In this document: one piece after another, positions 44,386 through 53,755 of the stretch
How positions within the stretch are numbered: position 1 is the stretch's first letter
Layout of the letters: the number at the start of each line of letters is the position of its first letter
Origin: Candidatus Ozemobacteraceae bacterium
GTDB taxonomy: Bacteria > Muiribacteriota > Ozemobacteria > Ozemobacterales > Ozemobacteraceae
Assembly: GCA_035373905.1 (NCBI GenBank)
Contig: DAOSOK010000004.1
Location: 1 to 64,000, forward strand
DNA length: 64,000 nt
Reading direction: 5' to 3'
Program-made: the position numbers and the translations under genes
The notes under the pieces: generated by a model
The model's database searches: none
Told to the model about the DNA's origin: nothing
Seen by the model: the letters and a program-made list of their open reading frames with translations, nothing else

Positions 44386-45821
44386 GGCGTGAATTCGATC
44401 CGCTCCTCCGGGATTTTCTGGTAAAACGTCAGGAGTGAACGGTCCGAATCGATGGTCATGCGCGATGCCCGGATCGAGAGAATGACGCCCTGCCGGAACA
44501 CGCCGGCCGAGATCGTCGAGCGGGTTTCCTCGAGCAGGACGAGGGCGAGGTCGGCTTTTTTCAGTTCGAGCTTGGTGATCTGGTCGCTCAGGCTGGCGAC
44601 CTTGTGTTCGAGGCTGGTCCGAAGCGGCTCCGCCTTGCCAGGCGGCAGTTTTTCCGGAAAGTTCTTCACGAACAGCAGGTTCTTTTCGGCCTCGTAATGC
44701 TGGCGCCGGATGTCGTTGATGATCTTCACGACCAGGTTCAGTCGGCTGAGGGCGGTGTGCGAAACGCCGCAGGAGACGCGGGTTTCAACGCCGACGGCGT
44801 TTCCCAGCTCGCCTGCGGTGATCGAGCGGAAGGAGATGAGCTCGCCGCCGCTGAGCGACTTTTCGATCATGACCTCGCCGTTCACGTTGATGCGCGAATT
44901 GAGGGCTGAGCGCAGGAAGAGGTCGCCCTGCACCGTGAGGCAGGCGTTTTCAGCGTACAGCGCGCGAAGGTTGCCGAACACCTTCACTTCGTTCTTGTCT
45001 TCGACCTTCCCGGCCGTGCCGAGAATGCCCTTGCCCACGTCGAGATCGCCCCCGACGGTGACGCGGGTGCCCGCCTCGATCATGCCGTCGACGCGCAGGT
45101 TCCCGGTCACGGTCACGGAAAACCCGTACCGGATCGAACCGCGCACGACGAGCGAGCCCTTGAAGCTGATGTGGCCGGTACCGAAATCGACGTCGCCCGG
45201 AATGACCATGACAGGAGTGACATGCACCGTGACCGAGTTCATCCCGGACTCGACGGTCAGCTGGCCTTCGCAGGCCGCCCGGGCGATGTCGTTCGTTCCG
45301 TCGGACTTCAGGACGACGTTGCGCCCCGCCACGACCCGTTTGTCCTTGCCGGGAACGGCGGGAATCGGCTTGCCGAAGACCGAGTGGCCCGACTCGCCCT
45401 TCGTGGCCGGCCGCTTCACCAGGATGATCTCGTCGGTCGAGACGCTGCGGAACAGGTCGCGCGTCTTGAAGTCCAGCGTTCCGTCCGGGCGCGTCAGGTG
45501 CTCCATCGACGGCCGGGGCACGAGGATGTCGATATGCGCCGGTTCGCCGTCGAGCGGTTGTATTCCTGTTGCTATTTTTCTCGGCGGAAACGTGATGCGC
45601 CGTGCGATGAGGCGCGGAAGCTCGTTCGTGACGAAACCCCGATCGAGCCCGAACAGGATGCGCTCGTTGAGGGCGTTCTGGATGGTCAGACAGGCGGCTT
45701 TGTCATCGAACGAATCGGGAAACGACTCGATAGAGAGGTAGGCTTCCGTCTCGAGCCGGTTCGTCGTCAGGGAAAGGGAAAAACCGGGAAGTTCCCGTGC
45801 GAGGAAGGTTCCCGGTTCCAT
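44343..45821 (-). CDS. DUF342/FapA-family protein
   Basis: 492 residues from the ATG at 45821; a TTG at 45845 is an alternative. The central 250 residues show the FapA pattern: KGESGHSVFGKPIP, then strand repeats SFKGSLVVRGSIRYGFSVTVTGNLRVDGMIEAGTRVTVGGDLDVGKGI as in a right-handed beta-helix, and a C-terminal coiled-coil (LRTSLEHKVASLSDQITKLELKKADLA). FapA proteins are cytoplasmic and linked to flagellar or pole organisation in some bacteria; no flagellar genes are here. It follows the SLH protein gene by about 30 bases. Confidence 0.85.
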   Translation of the reverse strand: MEPGTFLARELPGFSLSLTTNRLETEAYLSIESFPDSFDDKAACLTIQNALNERILFGLDRGFVTNELPRLIARRITFPPRKIATGIQPLDGEPAHIDILVPRPSMEHLTRPDGTLDFKTRDLFRSVSTDEIILVKRPATKGESGHSVFGKPIPAVPGKDKRVVAGRNVVLKSDGTNDIARAACEGQLTVESGMNSVTVHVTPVMVIPGDVDFGTGHISFKGSLVVRGSIRYGFSVTVTGNLRVDGMIEAGTRVTVGGDLDVGKGILGTAGKVEDKNEVKVFGNLRALYAENACLTVQGDLFLRSALNSRINVNGEVMIEKSLSGGELISFRSITAGELGNAVGVETRVSCGVSHTALSRLNLVVKIINDIRRQHYEAEKNLLFVKNFPEKLPPGKAEPLRTSLEHKVASLSDQITKLELKKADLALVLLEETRSTISAGVFRQGVILSIRASRMTIDSDRSLLTFYQKIPEERIEFTPYIPGSRKSTRPRP

Positions 45822-45852
45822 GCGGTGGGGGATGCCTGCCGGCAAAGCCGGA

Positions 45853-48246
45853 TCAGCCGGCCCGCGAGCCGTTGTTCAGGCCGACCCGCCGTTCGACGTC
45901 GGCGATGCTGACGCCCTGGCTGGACAGGAAGTTCTCGAACCAGGCCGTATCGACGCTGAACGAGCGCAGTTCGCCGCGGAACGCGATGATCAATTGCTCG
46001 AGTTCGACCAGGTCGCCGACCCGGAGCTTGGTTTTCTGCTGGCCGCTCATGGAGCGCAGGTTGTCGAGAGCGGACCGGACGGCGCTCGCGAACTCGTACC
46101 GGGTCACCTTCGAGGCATCGTAGAACGGCATGCCGGGCAGGAGCCCCTTCGAGATCACGCGCTTGAGCGACTTGAACACCCAGTGGTTCGCCGGCACGTA
46201 GACGAAACCGGTTCCGGCCGAGCCGGCGGACGTGGTCATACGGGCGGCGGCGGCCGACTGGGGCATCGGGGCGCGACCATCGGCCAGCGGGATGTAGAAC
46301 GCCGAGTCGGCCTCGGCGGCACGGGGCCGGGCGAGAGTTGCTCTGCGGGCCTGGCGCTCGTTCTGCGTTGTGAACTGCCACGAATAGCGGGCGACGAGTT
46401 GCTCGCCCGATTGGCTCTTGATCTTGTCGCTGATGAGAACCTTGTACTGCGTATCCGCGTCGAGAGGGGCGGCGGGAATGAAGACTGCGCGTTTCTGGCG
46501 GCCGTCGTAGGACACGCGCCCTTCGACACGCTCCTGGCGGCCGAAAACCGAGATGTTGATCGGGTTCACGGTACTCTGCTGGGCGGGTTCGCTGAAGTGA
46601 ATGACGATCTTGGCGTTGCGGGCGACCTGCTCGGCGTTTGCCGCCGGCAGAATCCCGGTCACCTTGAAGGTGGAGAGGGCTTCGCGGGGCGCAGCCTTGC
46701 GGGGAACGGCGGTTCTCGCCGCCTTGCGGGGAGCGGGGGCGCTCCAGTCGGCGTCCGCTTCCATGGCGGCGTTGTTCCCGGCGGGAGCCGCTTCGTCATC
46801 GAAGCCTTCCAGTTCCCTGGATTCCTGGATCGTTTCGCGCATCACCGGTTGGGCGCGGCGGGGAGCCGCCTGTTTCGCGGCGGCGGGCGCGCGGCGCACG
46901 GGCGCCGCGGCAAACGCTTCGGGCATGGCGGGAGCCGCGGCGGGCGAGGTGGTCGCGAAGGTTGCGGCGAGGGCGTTCTGCAGCGGGCGGCCGGTCATGT
47001 CGGTCACGCCCTGGGTGATGATCACGCGATACGAGCGGTTTGCGTCGAGCACGCCGACGGGGGTGAGCACCGCGCGTTTCTGGCCGCTCAGATACTGGAT
47101 CTTCGCGGGCACCGGGCCGAAATCGTCTTCGACCCGGAAGGTGAACTCGTTCAGGGTTTCAGGCCGGACTTCCTGGTTGAAAGCCACCGTCACCGGTTGG
47201 CTGAGATTGGTGACGACGGCGCCGCTTTGCGGCGACATGCCGACCAGTTTCAGGGGAATCGCCGCCTGCATTGCGACGTCGCCGTAGGCGTCGGCCGCGG
47301 GGGCGTCGAACGATGCGGTGTTCACCAGGCCCTGGCGGCGCGCCGGAGCAGCGACCGGCAGAGCGGCGTCGCTGGGCGCTTCCTCGAGAACGTTGTCGGG
47401 AACGACCACGTCGACGCTGCCAGAACCGCTTCCGCCGATGCGGAAGGGAATGATGGTGTTCTTCGGAAGCCTGGCACCCGAGCTTCCCGCGAGCGTCTGG
47501 CTGATGGCGATGCCATACTCGTTGCCGGACTTCAGGGGCTGGCGGGGAACCAGCGTCAGGGTCTTCAGGTCGCGCGACAGGCGGTAATCGACGCCGACCG
47601 TTTCCCGGTTACACATCAGTTTCACCGGGGCGTCCTTGAGGGAAGTGATGTCAAGCGCTTCGCTGAAGCTGACTTCGAGAGGATTCTGCGGGTTGATCAC
47701 GCCGCTGGACATGTTTGCGTTGGTGATCAGCAGTCTCGCCGCAGCTGCGCCGCCCATGGGGGCGGACATCGCGGCAGCCCCGGCGGCCTGCATCGGAGCG
47801 TTCACGGCATTCTGCGCGCCGGCCGAGCGCTGGCTCCCGGAGGAAGAAACGCGGAAGTTCCACATCTTCTCGGCCGTTCCGCTCACGCCGTCGCCGAAAC
47901 TGAGCTGGGCGGTGTACATCTGGCCCGGCTGAAGACCTGCCTTGGGCTTGAACATCACCTGGCGGGCGGAGGGATTGTAAAACAGCTCGCCGTCGACGGG
48001 CTGGCCGTTTTTGAACAGGTTGAGATTGATCGTCTGGTAGAACGCCTGCGAAAGAGCCCCGCCGAACTCGACCGTCAGGGGGGTGGTGGCCGAAACGTCG
48101 GAGGCCATATCTGCCGGAACGGTCTTGACGACCTGGACCGCCTGGCCTGCGTTCGCCTGCATACCGAACGCGGCTGAGGCGTGCAGAGCGGGACCGGCAC
48201 CTACCAGCAGAGCTCCCAGGACGACGGCTCGAATTCCACGGTTCAT
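45853..48246 (-). CDS. Ig-repeat surface protein with C-terminal SLH domain
   Basis: 797 residues from the ATG at 48246 with GAGGAGG upstream. After a signal peptide (IRAVVLGALLVGAGPALHASA) come about four Big_5/SbsA-type Ig domains (VKTVPADMASDVSATTPLTVEF; VTGILPAANAEQVARNAKIVIHF...), separated by Ala/Ser/Pro linkers. Residues 678-730 form one SLH domain (YVPANHWVFKSLKRVISKGLLP...TRYEFASAVRSAL) followed by a helical LVELEQLIIAFRGEL segment like the linker in SLH-containing outer-membrane proteins, but no barrel follows. SLH domains bind pyruvylated wall polymers or peptidoglycan amines. Probable envelope tether or surface layer protein. Confidence 0.85.
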   Translation of the reverse strand: MNRGIRAVVLGALLVGAGPALHASAAFGMQANAGQAVQVVKTVPADMASDVSATTPLTVEFGGALSQAFYQTINLNLFKNGQPVDGELFYNPSARQVMFKPKAGLQPGQMYTAQLSFGDGVSGTAEKMWNFRVSSSGSQRSAGAQNAVNAPMQAAGAAAMSAPMGGAAAARLLITNANMSSGVINPQNPLEVSFSEALDITSLKDAPVKLMCNRETVGVDYRLSRDLKTLTLVPRQPLKSGNEYGIAISQTLAGSSGARLPKNTIIPFRIGGSGSGSVDVVVPDNVLEEAPSDAALPVAAPARRQGLVNTASFDAPAADAYGDVAMQAAIPLKLVGMSPQSGAVVTNLSQPVTVAFNQEVRPETLNEFTFRVEDDFGPVPAKIQYLSGQKRAVLTPVGVLDANRSYRVIITQGVTDMTGRPLQNALAATFATTSPAAAPAMPEAFAAAPVRRAPAAAKQAAPRRAQPVMRETIQESRELEGFDDEAAPAGNNAAMEADADWSAPAPRKAARTAVPRKAAPREALSTFKVTGILPAANAEQVARNAKIVIHFSEPAQQSTVNPINISVFGRQERVEGRVSYDGRQKRAVFIPAAPLDADTQYKVLISDKIKSQSGEQLVARYSWQFTTQNERQARRATLARPRAAEADSAFYIPLADGRAPMPQSAAAARMTTSAGSAGTGFVYVPANHWVFKSLKRVISKGLLPGMPFYDASKVTRYEFASAVRSALDNLRSMSGQQKTKLRVGDLVELEQLIIAFRGELRSFSVDTAWFENFLSSQGVSIADVERRVGLNNGSRAG

Positions 48247-48360
48247 GAATAACCTCCTCGAAAGGTCCAGACGATTCGGTATCATCATCGGCAAAATCGA
48301 TCGCAACCTTTACCCCATTGTCCGCGTTCGGGATGATCTCCACAGTATTTCGCCATTGCG

Positions 48361-48393
48361 CTGTAGGAGCGGGTTTGAAACCAGCCCCTACAG
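48361..48393. repeat. Short REP-like palindrome
   Basis: CTGTAGGAGCGGGTTTGAAACCAGCCCCTACAG begins and ends with CTGTAGG/CCTACAG and can fold into a hairpin with a few mismatches. It sits in the gap 48247-48637 upstream of the SLH gene, next to a MITE copy. Confidence 0.6.
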
Positions 48394-48425
48394 ACGATTG
48401 AAGAATGAAGGGACATCAAAAGTCT

Positions 48426-48574
48426 TATTGAGTCCTGCGTATCAAAAACCAGCTTCGTGTCCCCGTTCGTGCTGAGCTTGTCGAAACACGAACAACCACT
48501 TGCTGATGGTTCCTCATTTTGCCCTACGACAGGCTCAGGGCGAACGGTTGGTTTTCATTCTGCAGGACTCAATA
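48426..48574. repeat. MITE-like inverted-repeat element, copy 2
   Basis: 149 bp with ends TATTGAGTCCTGC and GCAGGACTCAATA; matches the copy at 6425-6572 at most positions along its whole length. The better-preserved ends (TTGAGTCCTGC) suggest a TA target duplication. Interior as in copy 1. Confidence 0.75.
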
Positions 48575-48637
48575 GTCCCATAGGGATTTTGAGGCTATCG
48601 GACCCGCGGTTGCGATCGTTCGGGCACCCCCCCGGAT

Positions 48638-48667
48638 TTGCCCTGAGAAGGGGGGGTATGGTATAAA
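48638..48667 (+). promoter_or_regulatory. Probable promoter of the V-type ATPase operon
   Basis: TTGCCC (48638-48643), 18-base spacer, TATAAA (48662-48667), 66 bases before the first ATPase gene. Confidence 0.5.
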
Positions 48668-48733
48668 CCCCGAACCCGGTCATGATGTTCGCCCGGATTT
48701 CAAAGGCCGCAGGTCACCGAAGGAGTTTCCGCC

Positions 48734-49345
48734 ATGGGTATCGATGTCGCAACCTTCACCAAGCAGCTTCGCGAAGACGGAATCGAAGCCGCCCGCCGCG
48801 AGGCCGAAAAGATCCTGGCCGATGCGAGGGCGAAAGCCGACCACGAAAAAGAGCAGGCCAGGGCCGCGGCCCGTCGTATGGTCCAGAAAGGGGAGGCCGA
48901 GATCGCCCGGCACCGGCAGAAGGTCGAGGCCGAGCTCAGGCTTGCCGCCCGTGACCTGGTTCTCGACGTCAAAAAGCGCCTGGAAAACCTGACGCGTGGC
49001 CTTCTCCAGCCGGTCGTCGCCGAAAAACTGTCGGCGGCGGACGTCGTCGAGTCCTCCCTCCGGGAACTCCTGAAAACCCAGAAGACCGGCCGCGAATGGG
49101 AGGCGGCGCTCGGCCCCGTCGTCGGTGCGAAACTGACCCAAGCCGCGCTGAGCGACCTGTTCAAAACCGCGGACGGCCGAGTGAAACTTGGCGAGACGCT
49201 CAAGTCGGCCGGATTCACCCTGCGCGACACCGCTTCCGGCGAAGTCATCGAACTGACCGAAACTTCGGTCGCCGACGCCTTCGGCCGTCTGATCGCGCCC
49301 CAGCTCCGCGCTCTGCTGGACAAGTCCGAAAACGCCGGAGCCTGA
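48734..49345 (+). CDS. ntpE: V-type ATPase subunit E
   Basis: 203 residues, AAGGAG site. A long N-terminal helix rich in Ala/Glu/Arg/Lys (EAARREAEKILADARAKADHEKEQARAAARRM) and a small C-terminal domain match the peripheral-stalk subunit E. First gene of the E-DUF2764-A-B-D-I-K operon. The partner stalk subunit G/H is not seen here. Confidence 0.85.
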   Translation: MGIDVATFTKQLREDGIEAARREAEKILADARAKADHEKEQARAAARRMVQKGEAEIARHRQKVEAELRLAARDLVLDVKKRLENLTRGLLQPVVAEKLSAADVVESSLRELLKTQKTGREWEAALGPVVGAKLTQAALSDLFKTADGRVKLGETLKSAGFTLRDTASGEVIELTETSVADAFGRLIAPQLRALLDKSENAGA

Positions 49346-49354
49346 GTCGCAACC

Positions 49355-50059
49355 GTGAGCGCGCGACTCTACTACCTCCTTTCCGCCCTGCCGCCCCTGC
49401 CGGGGTTCGGCGAGCCGCCCCCGTGCAGCCTCGATGAGGTGCTTGCGGCCATGCGCGCCGAGGAAAACCCGGCGCTCGACATTCTCGCGGATTGCTTTTC
49501 CGTCGAACCGGCCCTGCGCGCAATGCAGAAAAGCCGCCTGGTGGGGCATCTGTCCGAGCCGCCGGCCGATCTGATGGAGCTTCTCCCCGACTGCATCCGG
49601 GAACGGGTCGCCGTCTGGCCGTCTCGGGAGGAGGAAGTCGCCTGGCACGAAAGCGTCTGCTTCGCCTGGTTCGAGTTCATGCGCCGGACGGGCCTCGTCA
49701 TCGGATCCAGGCTGCTTCAGCGCTGGAGCGCGTGGGAAATGACCCTCGCCGTGTATCTGGCGAACGCCCGTGATACTGCGGAATCCGCCCCGGCAAAGGA
49801 ACGCCCGGTTCCGCCCGAGGCCCCGGCCTTCGATTACGACGGGCTCGTGGCCGAATGGCACAACGCCGCCGACCCGATGACCGGCGAGCACAAGCTCGAC
49901 GAGGCCCGGTGCGCCTTTCTCGCCTCGGAATCGACCCGCTACTCGTTCGAGATCGACGAACTCGTCTTCTACCTGTTGAAACTCAGGCTGTTGTCCCGGT
50001 ATGCGGCTCTCGACCGGGCCACGGCGCTCAAGACACTCGAGGAGGTCACCGTCCTGTGA
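49355..50059 (+). CDS. DUF2764 protein of the V-type ATPase operon
   Basis: 234 residues from a GTG. The start YYLLSALPPLPGFGEPPP and the helical body are those of DUF2764, found between subunits E and A in the V-ATPase operons of chlamydiae, spirochaetes and Bacteroidetes. In other V/A-ATPases this position is filled by subunit C, so it may replace the central-stalk socket. The stop overlaps the subunit A start (GTGA). Confidence 0.82.
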   Translation: MSARLYYLLSALPPLPGFGEPPPCSLDEVLAAMRAEENPALDILADCFSVEPALRAMQKSRLVGHLSEPPADLMELLPDCIRERVAVWPSREEEVAWHESVCFAWFEFMRRTGLVIGSRLLQRWSAWEMTLAVYLANARDTAESAPAKERPVPPEAPAFDYDGLVAEWHNAADPMTGEHKLDEARCAFLASESTRYSFEIDELVFYLLKLRLLSRYAALDRATALKTLEEVTVL

Positions 50060-51795
50060 GCGTATCCGGACGCATCGTAACGATATTTGGAAATATGGTC
50101 ACCGCCGAGTTCGACGGCGCTGTCCGGCAGAACGCCGTCGCTTACTGCCACCGCGCCGACGGGGTTCGGCTGATGGCCGAAATCATCCGCATCCGCGGGA
50201 ACCGGGCCGACATGCAGGTCTTCGAGTTGACCCGCGGTCTCAAAGTCGGCGACACGGTCGATGTGACGGACGAGCTGCTCTCTCTCGAACTCGGGCCCGG
50301 GCTGCTTGGCCAGATCTACGACGGACTGCAGAACCCCCTGCCGGTGTTTGCCGAAAAGGTCGGCAAGTTCCTCGAGCCCGGCAACTACTTCAAGCCGCTG
50401 AACCGCGAGACGAGATGGGAGTTCACCCCCCTCGCGCAGGCCGGTTCGACCGTTCGCGCCGCCGACGCGCTCGGCAAAGTGCAGGAAAGCATCTTCGACC
50501 ATTACATCTTCGCCCCGTTCGATCTCGAAGGCGAGTGGAAGCTCAAAAGCCTCGTCGGAGCGGGGTCCTACACGGTCGAACAGACGATCGCCGAACTCGA
50601 GGGCGCCGACGGGAAAACAATTTCGGTCAATATGATAAACCGCTGGCCCGTCCGCATCCCGCTGACGCACTACGCCGAGCGGCTTCTGCCCGTGACCCCC
50701 CTGGTCACGAAACAGCGCATCATCGACACCTTCTTCCCGATCACGCGCGGCGGCACCTACTGCATTCCCGGCCCGTTCGGCGCCGGCAAGACGGTGCTGC
50801 AGCAGATCACCAGCCGCCATGCCGAGGTCGACGTCGTCATCTCCGCGGCCTGCGGCGAGCGCGCCGGCGAGGTCGTCGAGACGCTGCGCGAGTTCCCGCA
50901 CCTGACCGATCCGCGCACCGGCAAGACGCTGATGGAGCGCACGATCATCATCTGCAACACGTCCAGCATGCCCGTCGCGGCCCGCGAGTCCTCCGTCTAC
51001 ACGGCCGTGACGCTCGGCGAATACTACCGTCTCCAGGGGCTCCACGTGCTCCTGCTGGCCGATTCGACCTCCCGCTGGGCCCAGGCTCTGCGCGAGATGA
51101 GCGGCCGTCTCGAGGAGATCCCCGGCGAGGAGGCCTTCCCGGCCTATCTCGAAAGCTCCATCGCCCGCTTCTATGAACGCGGCGGCTCGGTGAAGCTGCG
51201 CGATGGTCGCGAGGCCTCGCTCACGATCGGCGGCGCCGTCAGTCCCGCCGGCGGCAACTTCGAAGAGCCGGTCACGCAGGGCACGCTCAAGGTCGTCGGC
51301 TCGTTCCTCGGTCTGTCATACGCCCGCTCCTACGCGCGCCGTTTCCCCGCGATCGACCCGCTCGAGTCCTGGTCGAAATACCATGGCATCATCGACGAGA
51401 AGAAGGTCGCCTGGGCGCGCTCGTTCCTGCGGCGCGGCCGCTCCGTTTTCGAGATGATGCAGGTCGTCGGCGAGGAAGGCACCTCGATGGACGATTACGT
51501 CGTCTACCTGAAGGGCGAGTTCCTCGATTCGGTGTATCTGCAACAGAACTCGTTTGATGAGGTTGACGCCGCCTGCCCCCCCGAGCGCCAGCAGGACCTG
51601 TTCGGCCGCGTCTGCCGCGTCCTCGGGCACGAATTCTCCTTCGCCAACAAGGACGAGGCCCGCGACACGTTCTTCACGCTCACCGAGCAGTTCCGCAACT
51701 GGAACTACGCGAAGAGCGGCTCGGATGCCATGAAGGATGCCGAAGCGAAGATCGCATCCTGCCTGCAGACCGACAAGGAGGCTGCCCATGCGTAA
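50056..51795 (+). CDS. ntpA: V-type ATPase catalytic subunit A
   Basis: 579 residues from the GTG at 50056. Walker A reads GPFGAGKT (GPFGSGKT in most), followed by ACGERAGEVVETL, LLADSTSRWAQALREMSGRL and the non-homologous insert typical of A subunits (about 110-190). It hydrolyses or makes ATP in the A3B3 head. The 3' end overlaps the subunit B gene by eight bases. Confidence 0.96.
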   Translation: MSVSGRIVTIFGNMVTAEFDGAVRQNAVAYCHRADGVRLMAEIIRIRGNRADMQVFELTRGLKVGDTVDVTDELLSLELGPGLLGQIYDGLQNPLPVFAEKVGKFLEPGNYFKPLNRETRWEFTPLAQAGSTVRAADALGKVQESIFDHYIFAPFDLEGEWKLKSLVGAGSYTVEQTIAELEGADGKTISVNMINRWPVRIPLTHYAERLLPVTPLVTKQRIIDTFFPITRGGTYCIPGPFGAGKTVLQQITSRHAEVDVVISAACGERAGEVVETLREFPHLTDPRTGKTLMERTIIICNTSSMPVAARESSVYTAVTLGEYYRLQGLHVLLLADSTSRWAQALREMSGRLEEIPGEEAFPAYLESSIARFYERGGSVKLRDGREASLTIGGAVSPAGGNFEEPVTQGTLKVVGSFLGLSYARSYARRFPAIDPLESWSKYHGIIDEKKVAWARSFLRRGRSVFEMMQVVGEEGTSMDDYVVYLKGEFLDSVYLQQNSFDEVDAACPPERQQDLFGRVCRVLGHEFSFANKDEARDTFFTLTEQFRNWNYAKSGSDAMKDAEAKIASCLQTDKEAAHA

Positions 51796-53122
51796 ATACT
51801 ACACCCGCATCGACCGCATCGCCGGAAACGTCGCCATGCTCAAGGCGACCAACGTCGGTTTCGAGGAACTCGCCATCATCGAGGGCCGCGTCGGCCGCTC
51901 GCTCGCCCAGGTCATCAAGGTGTCCGGCGAGGACGTTTCGCTCCAGGTCTTCTCGGGAACCCGCGGCCTGTCCACCGGCGACCGCGTGAGTTTCCTCGGC
52001 TCGGCGATGCGTTTCAGCTTCTCCGAAGACCTGTTCGGCCGCATCTTCACGGGCGGCGGCGAGCCGCGCGACGGCCGAAGCACGCTCACCGAGAACCTGA
52101 TCGAGGTCGGCGGCCCGGCCGTCAACCCGGCCGTGCGCCTCATGCCCAGCCGCATGATCGCCACGAACATTCCGATGATCGACGTGTTCAACACCCTCGT
52201 CGAGGGCCAGAAGCTGCCGATCTTCTCGATTCCCGGCGAGCCTTACAACGAACTGCTCGCGCGCATCGCCCTCCAGGCCGAAGCCGACGTCATCGTGCTC
52301 GGCGGGATGGGCCTCAAATACGACGAATACCTGTTCTTCAAGCAGCGGCTCGAGGAGGGCGGCGCCCTCTCGCGCACCATCATGTTCGTCCACACCGCGT
52401 CCGACCCGGTCGTCGAGTGTATGCTCACTCCCGACATTGCCCTGACCGTGGCCGAACGGTTCGCCGTGCAGGGAAAGCGCGTGCTGGTGCTGCTGACCGA
52501 CATGACGAACTTCGCCAACTCGCTCAAGGAGATCGCGATCACGATGGAGCAGATCCCGTCGAACCGCGGCTACCCGGGCGACCTGTATTCCCAGCTCGCC
52601 TCGCGGTACGAGAAGGCCGTCGTGTTCGACAACGGCGGCTCGCTCACGACAATGGCTGTCACCACGATGCCGGGCGACGACGTCACGCACCCGGTTCCGG
52701 ATAACACCGGCTATATTACCGAGGGCCAGTTCTACCTCAAGGGCGGCTGGATCGAACCCTTCGGCTCGCTCTCGCGGCTCAAACAGCTCGTCAACGGCCG
52801 CACCCGCGACGACCACCGCGCCATCATGGACGGCTGCATCCAACTCTACTCGAAATGCCGCGAAACGCGTGAAAAGCGCGCCATGGGCTTCGAGATGTCG
52901 CCGTGGGACCTGAAACTGCTCAGATACGGCGAGCAGTTCGAGCAGCGGATGATGGATCTGTCGGTCAACAACACCCTCACCGTCGCCCTCGATCGGTGCT
53001 GGGAGCTTCTGGCCGAGGTGTTCGAACCGCGCGAGACCGGCATCCGGTCGGCGCTGTGCGAAAAATACTGGCCGAAGAAGACCGGCGCCGGTGTCGAGAC
53101 CGCCGCCCCCGCCGCCCAGTAA
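51788..53122 (+). CDS. ntpB: V-type ATPase subunit B
   Basis: 444 residues from the ATG at 51788, AAGGAG upstream. FNTLVEGQKLPIFSIPGEPYNELLARIALQA is the B-subunit equivalent of the Walker region (no GKT), followed by LLTDMTNFANSLKEI and SNRGYPGDLYSQLASRYEKA. It forms the non-catalytic part of the head. Confidence 0.96.
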   Translation: MRKYYTRIDRIAGNVAMLKATNVGFEELAIIEGRVGRSLAQVIKVSGEDVSLQVFSGTRGLSTGDRVSFLGSAMRFSFSEDLFGRIFTGGGEPRDGRSTLTENLIEVGGPAVNPAVRLMPSRMIATNIPMIDVFNTLVEGQKLPIFSIPGEPYNELLARIALQAEADVIVLGGMGLKYDEYLFFKQRLEEGGALSRTIMFVHTASDPVVECMLTPDIALTVAERFAVQGKRVLVLLTDMTNFANSLKEIAITMEQIPSNRGYPGDLYSQLASRYEKAVVFDNGGSLTTMAVTTMPGDDVTHPVPDNTGYITEGQFYLKGGWIEPFGSLSRLKQLVNGRTRDDHRAIMDGCIQLYSKCRETREKRAMGFEMSPWDLKLLRYGEQFEQRMMDLSVNNTLTVALDRCWELLAEVFEPRETGIRSALCEKYWPKKTGAGVETAAPAAQ

Positions 53123-53140
53123 CGCCGGAGACCGTCGCAG

Positions 53141-53755
53141 ATGGCTGAAAAGATCAAGAAGACCCGTCCGGAGCTGCTGAAGCAGAGACGGTCGCTGGCC
53201 CTGTTCCAGCGATTTCTGCCGACGCTTCTCCTCAAGAAACAGCAGATCCAGATGGAGATTCTGAAGGTACGCACGCAGCGCACGCGCATTCGGGACGAGA
53301 TCGACCGCATGGTCCGCCAGATCGAGCCGTGGCTCATCCTTTTCAGCGAGGATCTGCCCGGCCGCGTCACGGATCTGGTGCGCGTGAAAAGCCTCGAGCG
53401 CGGCGAAATCAACGTCGCAGGCATCCGTCTGCCTGTTCTGCGGCAGGTCGAATACGAGGTCGCCCCCTACAGCCGGCTCGTGATGCCGGCCTGGGTCGAC
53501 GCCGGCGTCGAGTTCGTGAAGAACCTCCTCCAGGAGCGAGAACGGCTCAGAATCCTCGTCGAGCAGGAACGACTGCTCCAGTCCGAGCTTCGCAAGGTCA
53601 CCCAGCGGGTGAACCTCTTCGAAAAAGTGATGATTCCCCGCGCGAAGGAGAACATCCGCACGATCCGGATCAATCTCGCCGAGGAACAGACCGCGGGCGT
53701 CGGCCGCTCCAAGATCGCCAAGGGAAAATCCGCCGGCGGCGAGGAGGGCGCATGA
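53141..53755 (+). CDS. ntpD: V-type ATPase subunit D
   Basis: 204 residues. Two long helices (RPELLKQRRSLALFQRFLPTLLLKKQQIQMEILK at the start, RKVTQRVNLFEKVMIPRAKENIRTIRINLAEEQTA at the end) form the coiled-coil rotor shaft; PTLLLKKQQL-type motif is diagnostic. The last four bases overlap the subunit I gene. Subunit F, the usual partner of D, is missing from the operon. Confidence 0.93.
   Translation: MAEKIKKTRPELLKQRRSLALFQRFLPTLLLKKQQIQMEILKVRTQRTRIRDEIDRMVRQIEPWLILFSEDLPGRVTDLVRVKSLERGEINVAGIRLPVLRQVEYEVAPYSRLVMPAWVDAGVEFVKNLLQERERLRILVEQERLLQSELRKVTQRVNLFEKVMIPRAKENIRTIRINLAEEQTAGVGRSKIAKGKSAGGEEGA

Noticed and set aside
48300..48330. Possible -24/-12 site upstream of the SLH protein gene (minus strand)
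   Set aside because: TGG and TTGC have the right spacing, but the -24 box lacks the CAC that both other sites largely keep; too weak to list.
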